DNA from: Chrysochromulina parva
Taxonomy: Eukaryota > Haptophyta > Prymnesiales > Chrysochromulinaceae
DNA length: 27,686 nt
Direction of reading: 5' to 3'
Assembly (NCBI GenBank): GCA_002887195.1
Contig: PJAB01000400.1
Location: forward strand, 1 to 27,686
Made by a program: the position numbers and the translations under genes. Within the stretch, counting starts at the first letter, position 1. Each line of letters opens with the position of its first letter. This document shows positions 19,689 to 26,165 of this stretch, piece by piece. The notes under the pieces are model-generated. The model was not told where the DNA came from, did not search any database, and worked only from the letters and a program-made list of their open reading frames with translations.

Positions 19689-21137
19689 TCAACGACTGAC
19701 CGGCGCAGCGTCCGTGGGATTCCATATGCCCACACCTGTGGGAAACCACGCACCTATGCTCGTCAACGACTGGACCTTGGCGTTGAAGCCGCGCGCGGCA
19801 GTCAGGTGCGTCATGGCGTTGTCAGGGCTGTAGGGCAAATGGGCGAAGAGCGCACGTGGCGCGACAGCGAGGCTGTCACTCGCATTCAAGCTGAACGGGA
19901 ACAGCTGGTAACGGTGACTACCCTCCCTCCCAGCCCGCCCTCCTTTTTTCGAGAAGAATCCCTGCTTCGGCGCATTGGGCGCGGCCCACGGTACCGACAG
20001 CCGCCTCCAGTAGGAGCGCGCCATTGCCTGATGTTTGAGCTTCTCCCATTCCTTGGCATACGCAGAGCCCTCCCAGATTGTCTTCGCCTGGTGGTTGTAC
20101 CCGTTCTTCGCCTCAAAGCGAGCAGTCGAACCGAGGAAGGTGCGCTTCCCGAGCACGGCCGAGACGATCGCGTCGTTGAGAATGGTCTGGTCGTCCGAGT
20201 TGGCGTAGTACGGCGGCTGGGCGTACGGCACCACCTTGCGCACGTACTCGGGCCAAAACTGGAACAGTTGCACTCTCCACGCCACATCCTCGAGCAGAGC
20301 GATCGCCGCCTTGCTGCCCGGGCGTGCGAAGACGACGCCCGCATTGGCGATCGGCCCATCGCCCATGACGACGACGCTCGAGCCGATCGACTTGAGCACT
20401 GGGAAGGGGTCGTGCACCCAAACCACGTCCGTATCCGTCTGTAGCACCGAGAAGCCCCACGAGACGAGCATCGCCATGTACCGCTTCTTGATGTGGTAGA
20501 ATTTGAAGCGCCAGTCCCAGAACTTGTCGAGGGTGATGCTCATCGCCGGCTTGTTGCGCAGGGTCCTGCTGGTCCAGAAGCAGGGCGGTGCCAGCAGCGC
20601 CTCGCACGTCTCCCAAGAGTCGGCGATCACGAGGGTATGCTTCCGCAGCCCGATCGTCTCCAACGTGACGAGCGAGCTATTCAGCACGCGGACCGAGTTG
20701 GCGTCGTTACCGGTCACCATGAACACAAGCTCGTTGCGCTCGTTCGCCAGCATCCGGGCAGCCGCCAGCAGCGCGCCGGGAGCCTCAAGGTCATGGTGGC
20801 CCCCCTCAACAATGCTTTTTTCATCAGCGCTTAAGAGATGCTCAGCACTCAGCAGCGGCGGCTTGACATCGAGGGTGAAGTAACTCTTGCCAGCGCCCGG
20901 CGGCTTGTATGGGATCTCTGTCTGGATTTGATCGCACGCCGAATACCACGAGCAGTCGCCGAATTCCCGTGAGAAAGACACGAAGCGGCACTTTGCACAG
21001 CCTCGGCACTTCTCTGCGCACGCGGGCATGCTTGTGATTCCCTCCCAGGCGCCAAGCCGGTCGAGCGCGCAGTCGCCTCCCACGACCGTTTGCTCGCAGT
21101 AGCCGACCCTCTTCATCGGCTTACTCATCATGGACAT
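19689..21137 (-). CDS. GT77-like nucleotide-sugar glycosyltransferase with Cys-rich N-terminal domain
   Basis: The 482-residue product resembles the Nucleotid_trans/GT77 family of plant and algal arabinosyl-, xylosyl- and galactosyltransferases. Landmarks are ELVFMVTGNDANSVRVLNS near 128-146, the metal-binding DxD within LQTDTDVVWVHDPFP (Asp235 and Asp237), MGDGPIANAGVVFARPGSKAA and NSDDQTILNDA near 320-330. Residues 13-80 are a Cys-rich module (about eight Cys, with CAEKCRGCAKC) of PAN- or WSC-like appearance, perhaps for binding carbohydrate or protein. A Golgi or secretory location would be expected, but the ATG at 21137 gives MSMMSKPMKRVGYCEQ with no signal anchor, so either an upstream exon is missing or anchoring differs. 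Donor sugar and acceptor are unknown. The gene is divergent from the ARF-GEF gene, 141 nt away, and has no visible intron. Confidence 0.78.
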   Translation of the reverse strand: MSMMSKPMKRVGYCEQTVVGGDCALDRLGAWEGITSMPACAEKCRGCAKCRFVSFSREFGDCSWYSACDQIQTEIPYKPPGAGKSYFTLDVKPPLLSAEHLLSADEKSIVEGGHHDLEAPGALLAAARMLANERNELVFMVTGNDANSVRVLNSSLVTLETIGLRKHTLVIADSWETCEALLAPPCFWTSRTLRNKPAMSITLDKFWDWRFKFYHIKKRYMAMLVSWGFSVLQTDTDVVWVHDPFPVLKSIGSSVVVMGDGPIANAGVVFARPGSKAAIALLEDVAWRVQLFQFWPEYVRKVVPYAQPPYYANSDDQTILNDAIVSAVLGKRTFLGSTARFEAKNGYNHQAKTIWEGSAYAKEWEKLKHQAMARSYWRRLSVPWAAPNAPKQGFFSKKGGRAGREGSHRYQLFPFSLNASDSLAVAPRALFAHLPYSPDNAMTHLTAARGFNAKVQSLTSIGAWFPTGVGIWNPTDAAPVSR

Positions 21138-21278
21138 TTCCCGATTCGTTTCGCATCAAACGTCAACTTTGAGGGAAGCACAGCGGACGATATTGGGATT
21201 GGTATTTGATTTTGGTTACTTGATTGAATAGGGTGTCGCGAAGGTGTGCGCATCACAGCGGCTCAAACTGCGCGAACG
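21138..21278. promoter_or_regulatory. Divergent promoter region with paired CCAAT boxes
   Basis: Only 141 nt separate the ATGs of the GT77-like (-) and ARF-GEF (+) genes, so their promoters and 5' UTRs must share this AT-richer stretch unless upstream exons exist. Two ATTGG pentamers (CCAAT on the minus strand) lie at 21192-21196 and 21198-21202. No TATA box is obvious. Assignment rests on position and motif only. Confidence 0.4.
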
Positions 21279-23398
21279 ATGATGCAGACGCCGGAGCCCG
21301 AGAGCCCTAGCGGGGCGTCGCCATCGATGAGATCGAGGCGACCTTCGTCCATCGGCTCCTCGGTAGACTCCGATATCTCAAGCGAAAGTTCATTTGGGGG
21401 TCCGGTGTGGATGGAGGACTCTTCGGCGCGCAAGCGACGCGCCTCAGTAGCTGTCACTCACACAGGCGCTGGTGGACCCGAGGATTGGCCCAACCGGCCG
21501 ACCGATCGCTCGCCGCGCGAGGTGATCGCGATGTTCAATAACGCCAAGTCGGCCGACAGGGGAATCAAGGCGATGGTCGAGGCCGGTTACCTCGATGGCA
21601 CCCCGGCCGACACGGCGCACTTCCTCATCGCCAACGACGGCAAGCTCAAGCTCGAGTACGTGGGTGACTACGTGGGCGGGGAGAAGGAACACCACAAGGA
21701 GACCTTGGCCGCCATCCTGGAGGTCATGGATTTCTCCGAAGTGCCGCTGGACTCGGCGCTGCGCCGCTTCATCGCGCTCATCAAGCTGCCCGGCGAGTCG
21801 CAGAAGATCGACCGTATCCTCACGATCTTCGCGACGCGGTACCTCGAATGCAATCCGACCGCGTTTGACCACGAGGACACGGTCATGATCCTCTGCTTTT
21901 CGCTCGTGATGCTCAATGTCGACGCGCACAACGACAACATCCCGAAGAACAAGAAGATGAATGCTCAGCAGTACGTTCGCAACCTCAAGGGGATCCAAAA
22001 GGACCAATCCTCGCCCGACGAGCAGATGCTGCGAGGATTCTATCAGCGCGTCTCGCGCTACGAGTGGGCCGTCGAGGAGCGCCCGCACACGGCCGTCATG
22101 CACGAGGGATGGCTTTGCAAGGCGTCCACCAAAAAGGTGGGCGGCTCGGCGAAGCGCATGTACGGCTTGCTTTCGAGCCGTGCGCTCTACTTCTTTCGCG
22201 ACGCGAAGGACAAGGAGCCCCAGGCGTTTATCAAGCTCGAGGGGCTGAGCGCGCGCCCGGCCACCAAGGGCTCAAATGCCGCCCTCTCGTTTGAGCTCTT
22301 TCCCACGGCGGAGAAGAAGAGCGACGAGCCCACGAAGGCGCACCTCAATGGTCACATGATCAAGCTGGAGGAGCAAAAGGACGGCGGTGCGCCCAAGAAG
22401 ACGATCTCGCGCCACTCGTCATACGTGTTCACCGCCGAGTCGGAGCGCGAGGCGCGCGTCTGGCTGGCGGCCGTGCGTGCTTACACGCTCGACCTTGATC
22501 AGGTGCTACCGGTCGATTCGTGGTGCTATGGATCGAATAAGGATGGGGCGAAGGGGGAGGAGGACAACATGTCTGAGGCATCCACCACCACGAGCGACGC
22601 CTCGCGCGCGAACTCCATGTATGGGCTCCGCGAGAAGCGCGCGATCGATGGCAAATCGTTCGACCCCAAAACCGCCCTGAAGATGCTTGAGCGCAAGTAC
22701 AATGGCGTCGAGAAGCGCACCGCGGGTGAGGACCTTGAAACCTCGCCGCAGCCAAAGGGCAAATCCAAAATGGCCGTATTGAGGGGCGCAATTGAAGAGA
22801 CCGTTGAAGACAACAGACAATTGAAGAAAGAATCGTCGAGGCAATCGATCGCGGATGTGGCCAGGGACATCACTGTCCTGACGGGTGGTCTCCAGAAGGC
22901 GAAAAGTCGGGTTTCTTTTGAGCTAGCTTCGGAAGGGGATGGGGATGCGGGCACGTCGGCGACCGTTCCCGCAGCCGATGCTGCCGCCTCTGCTGCCGCT
23001 GCTGCGCCGTCGCCCCCAAGCTCACCGAAGATCGCCACTACCGGTGCCGCTGCCGCCCCTCCGTCCGCCGCGGCGTCGAGTTCTCGTGCTTCCTTCCCGA
23101 CTGACGGTCCGTCGACGGCCTCGCTGCCCGAAGCGCCGACGCCCTCCCCGCCGACGCCCTCCCCGCCGACGCCCTCCCCGCCGACGCCCTCCCCGCCGAC
23201 GCCGTCGGCGCCCACACCGCCGCCTGCTGCCCTCGCCACTGCTGCCGCCGCCTCTCTTCCCGCCGCCGCCGAGGCGTCGCTACCGGAGGGGTGGAGGCTC
23301 GCTACGGCGCCCGACGGCCGGGTGTACTACTACCATTCTGCGACCAAGAAGACGTTGTGGACGCGCCCTGTGGCAGACCCGGCGGACGCCACCGCCGT

Positions 23399-23431
<33 letters not shown>

Positions 23432-24552
23432 AGCACCAGCGCCAGCGCCAGCGCCAGCGCCCGCCCGCGCCCCCCCGCCCGCCGCCCCCGGGCCCGCCAC
23501 GCCCGCCACTCCCGCCGCCGCCCCTGCCCCGAAGCTATCGCCGGCCGCGCCCAAAGCCGCGCCATCTGCCGCCGGTGCCGCGAGCACAGGCAACGGAAAG
23601 GCACCCGCTGCGGCTGCGGCGGCCACCTCCGTCACAGAGAGTCCCTCCGTCGTGCGCGAGCGGTCGTCGCAGCTGGAGGCGCAGGTGCTCGCTCACTTGC
23701 ACTGTGATTCCCCTCTGATGGCCACTCATTACCCTTGATTGCCCCCCTCATCAGGTGCTCGCTCAGGAGGCGAAGCTCGCACTGTGATTCCCCTCTGATG
23801 GCCACTCATTACCCTTGATTGCCCCCTCATCAGGTGCTCGCTCAGGAGGCGAAGCTCGCACTGTGATTCCCCTCTGATGGCCACTCATTACCCTTGATTG
23901 CCCCCCTCATCAGGTGCTCGCTCAGGAGGCGAAGCTCGCACGCCTTCTCGAGCAGTGTGGCGAGGCCAAGGCCAGCCTCGCGTCACTGGTCGACGAAGGG
24001 CGGCGCAAGCGGCAAGAGCTAGGCTCGATGGAGGTGGCCCTCGCCGACTTGCGTCTCGAGCTGCAGCAGGCAGATGGCCAACGGCTCGCCCAACTGGCGG
24101 AGCTCCAGGCGCAATCTCGGCAGATGCAGGCAGATGCACTAGCGGCCGCGACAGCGCGCGCGGCGACGCGCAGCGATGCGGCGAACGCAGTCGCCGATGC
24201 GAAGCGATTGCATGCGGCCAATGCTCTCGCGCGCGTGGAGCTTGACGCCACGCGTAGGGTGCTCGAGTCTCTGCAACAAGAGACCGCCAACTTTACCGCC
24301 GAGGCCAAGACACGTTTCGAGCATTCGAGCGAACAGCTCGAGCGGACGACGCGGCCGGCGCTCGCAGACGTCAAGGCGCGCCTGCTGAGTGTGCGCGCAC
24401 GGCTCGAGGAGGAAGCCAAGCGGATGCATGCGCTGCAACAGGCCGGATGGACGAGCCCGAGAGTCCAGGTGTCACCGATTGTCGCCACCTCTTCTGCGAC
24501 GGCGCTCGCCATCAAGAACTTGCTCGCAGAGAGGCAGCTGCTCAGCAGGTGA
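21279..24552 (+). CDS. Sec7-PH ARF-GEF with Pro-rich linker, WW domain and coiled coil, join(21279..23684,23914..24552)
   Basis: The spliced 1014-residue product has a Ser-rich N-terminus, a Sec7 domain (about 80-265), a PH domain (about 273-405), a low-complexity Ala/Pro region, a WW domain (about 668-700, LPEGW to WTRP) and a terminal coiled coil (about 803-1000). The Sec7 domain catalyses GDP/GTP exchange on ARF GTPases; the catalytic glutamate is Glu173 in KLPGESQKIDR, and motif 2 is ILCFSLVMLNVDAHND. Sec7-PH order resembles cytohesin and IQSEC proteins, with PH probably binding phosphoinositides. A WW domain on this scaffold is unusual. Pro-rich repeats (PPTPS five times near 23140-23215, then Ala-Pro dipeptides) could be WW ligands. 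ATG 21279 is the first ATG; the frame opens at a GTG at 21246. The stop lies inside a perfect donor-like CAGGTGAGT, so a further 3' exon is possible. Confidence 0.85.
23140..23215 (+). repeat. 15-nt tandem repeats encoding PPTPS
   Basis: About five units of period 15 containing CCGACGCCCTCC encode repeated PPTPS in the linker before the WW domain. A separate Ala-Pro dipeptide run follows the WW domain at about 23398-23465. Confidence 0.85.
23685..23913 (+). other. Triplicated introner-like intron D (229 nt) in the ARF-GEF gene
   Basis: Three tandem units lie at 23685-23754 (70 nt), 23755-23833 (79 nt) and 23834-23913 (80 nt). Each starts GTGCTCGCTCA and ends in GATTGCC, a C-run and CTCATCAG. 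Splicing from the first GT to the last AG joins LEAQ to VLAQEAKLARLLEQ in frame (phase 0). Units two and three begin with a 27-nt copy of the downstream exon start; in unit one only the first 11 nt are copied. Each inner joint is CAG|GT, a zero-length exon that could allow stepwise removal. Every unit carries in-frame stops. Confidence 0.88.
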
Positions 24553-24960
24553 GTTGGTTGTCTGGTCTTGTTGAAGGCAGAAGGGGGTCGAGAACAGGGC
24601 TCGACACGTGCCGTACGCTATGCCTATGGATGTTGCCGATGTCCGCAGATCGCTTGGGAAATTTCAGAATTGCTGGCACAGACTGCCGTAGTGCCATTTT
24701 GTGGTGCTGACCTCCTGGCCAGCGCAGCACACAGGTCCTCGCGAGAACAGGTTACAGAAATCGCGTTGCCCTTCTCGGTTCGACCGGAGTGTGGAAAAAA
24801 AGGTGGCACGCGGTTCTTGTGTTTACACTTACAATAAGAAATTATTATAAGTGTGGGTGTTTTTGTGAATTGCAGCGCACCCTCGACCCGTTCCTTTTAC
24901 ATGGACACTTCTGTGATATGAGTGCTTGTGCCAGCTTGACTTGACTTGCCATGACTTGAC
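24553..24960. other. Intergenic spacer between the ARF-GEF and RING genes
   Basis: About 410 nt with no credible gene, becoming AT-rich near 24780-24870. It contains a strong hairpin at 24825-24854. Repeats of TTGAC and ATGACTTGAC run up to the RING gene's ATG (24936-24962). Confidence 0.45.
24825..24854 (+). terminator. AT-rich hairpin with GAAA tetraloop
   Basis: Arms ACACTTACAATAA (24825-24837) and TTATTATAAGTGT (24842-24854) pair at 12 of 13 positions around the loop GAAA (24838-24841). Flanking GTTT and GGGT could extend the stem by wobble pairs in RNA. It lies between two same-strand genes, so a 3'-end or 3'-UTR element is the likeliest role; its function is not shown. Confidence 0.5.
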
Positions 24961-25743
24961 ATGAGTGTGAGCGTGAAGACTTCTTCAGTCTCGTGTTCCG
25001 GCTGCTCCGACCAAGACCGTAAACCCGTACGGAAGCCTATGACGACGGTCGGTACTGGCTCAGGTGCCGGTGACAACCTCGCCGTCGCGGGGCTGCAGAG
25101 TCTCGCAGCCAACGCATCTGTTGGTCTGGTTGAAAATTACAACATCAACGCCCCCATCTTCTGTGAGAGCCAGTTCTGCTCCACCAACGGAATCTGCTGC
25201 GGCTATGACTCAGTCGCCAACATGTACTTTTGCGCGTCGCACTGCTCTTGCAATAATCGCACGGGCGAGGCCGAATGTACTTGCGACGCCGGCTTCAGTA
25301 AGCCGCCGAGCTGCATGCAGCAGGTGCCGCCAACGGTCTGGCTCGCAGTCATCCTGACTGTCGGCACATTGCTCGTGCTCTTCATCGCGTGGGGTTTCCG
25401 TTGCCAGGATGACGGCGCGGACGAGGAGATGCAGCGGGCGCCGCGCGACCCTCTGCTTCGTGAGGCGACTAGCGCCGCCGCTGCAGCTGCACGGCCGTTC
25501 TCGACACGCGGCACCACCGACAACCGGACGACGGCTGGCGAGAACTCGTTGACAGGAGCGGGCACGGCCGGCGGAGACGCGAGCATGCAGCGACGTACGT
25601 GCTGCGTGTGCCTCGATAAGCCCATTCAAGTGGTGCTCATCCCGTGCGGACATGCGTGCCTCTGCCGGAAGTGCTCGCGTAAGCTCGAGACATGCCCAAT
25701 CTGCCGGCTGCAGATCCAGGCCACACAACGCTTCTACTTCTAA
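24961..25743 (+). CDS. Single-pass membrane protein with Cys-rich domain and C-terminal RING finger
   Basis: The 260-residue protein has a Cys-rich, EGF-like stretch (about 67-121, with CSCNNRTGEAECTCDAGF), one transmembrane helix (about 126-146, VWLAVILTVGTLLVLFIAW), a low-complexity linker and a C3HC4 RING at about 214-251 (CCVCLDKPIQVVLIPCGHAC, then CPICR). The RING resembles the C-terminal RINGs of MUL1 and IAP proteins, which act as E3 ubiquitin ligases with E2 enzymes. The Cys-rich part probably faces the lumen or outside and the RING the cytosol. No cleavable signal peptide is visible before the Cys-rich part, so the helix may act as a reverse anchor, or an upstream exon is missing. 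The ATG at 24961 is the first in the frame. Targets are unknown. Confidence 0.75.
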   Translation: MSVSVKTSSVSCSGCSDQDRKPVRKPMTTVGTGSGAGDNLAVAGLQSLAANASVGLVENYNINAPIFCESQFCSTNGICCGYDSVANMYFCASHCSCNNRTGEAECTCDAGFSKPPSCMQQVPPTVWLAVILTVGTLLVLFIAWGFRCQDDGADEEMQRAPRDPLLREATSAAAAAARPFSTRGTTDNRTTAGENSLTGAGTAGGDASMQRRTCCVCLDKPIQVVLIPCGHACLCRKCSRKLETCPICRLQIQATQRFYF

Positions 25744-26165
25744 CGGAAATGTGTAGGCCGTGCGCGGCCGACGAGAGCGTGGCGCGCCGATTCATCCGTG
25801 CATGCGGTACTTCTGCGACGCGGCACCGCATCGCAGGTATCATCAATCAGAACCCGCGTGCGCCGTCCCTCAGCGCGCCGCGCACACGAGACGACGACTG
25901 TCACGCCGCGCGGCGGCGGCGGCGCGGCTCCGCGTCGGCCGTCGCGCGTCTCTTTCAAACGAAATGATGATCCTGATGCATCGAGCCTGTATAAATAGTA
26001 TTCTGTGTACTATTCAGTGTTCGCTATGATCGTGCAAATGGACTTTGTATTCACCGACGGGGCGGACCAAATCGACGCGCGGACACGAGCGCACCCACGA
26101 CCCAGCCCCAGAGCGAGGCAGATGACAGATGCATCTCAGCCCGGCGCCGTCGGCGCCTCACTGCG
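25744..26165. other. Convergent spacer with TATA-like box and short hairpin
   Basis: About 420 nt between the ends of the RING (+) and START (-) genes with no credible gene. An AT-rich island at about 25965-26040 stands out. It holds TATAAATA (25990-25997) and a perfect 7-bp inverted repeat, AATAGTA/TACTATT (25994-26014, 7-nt loop). The frame downstream (26005-26226) overlaps the START gene antisense and has no recognisable domain. Confidence 0.45.
25990..25997 (+). promoter_or_regulatory. TATAAATA box of unknown use
   Basis: A perfect TATA-type sequence sits in a convergent spacer, with no recognised gene downstream on either strand. It may drive a non-coding RNA, or simply be part of an AT-rich 3'-end signal. 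Confidence 0.25.

Noticed and set aside
23685..23913. CRISPR-like look of three regularly spaced repeats
   Set aside because: The units are whole tandem copies with no variable spacers, they sit inside a eukaryotic coding gene, and their ends are GT and AG.
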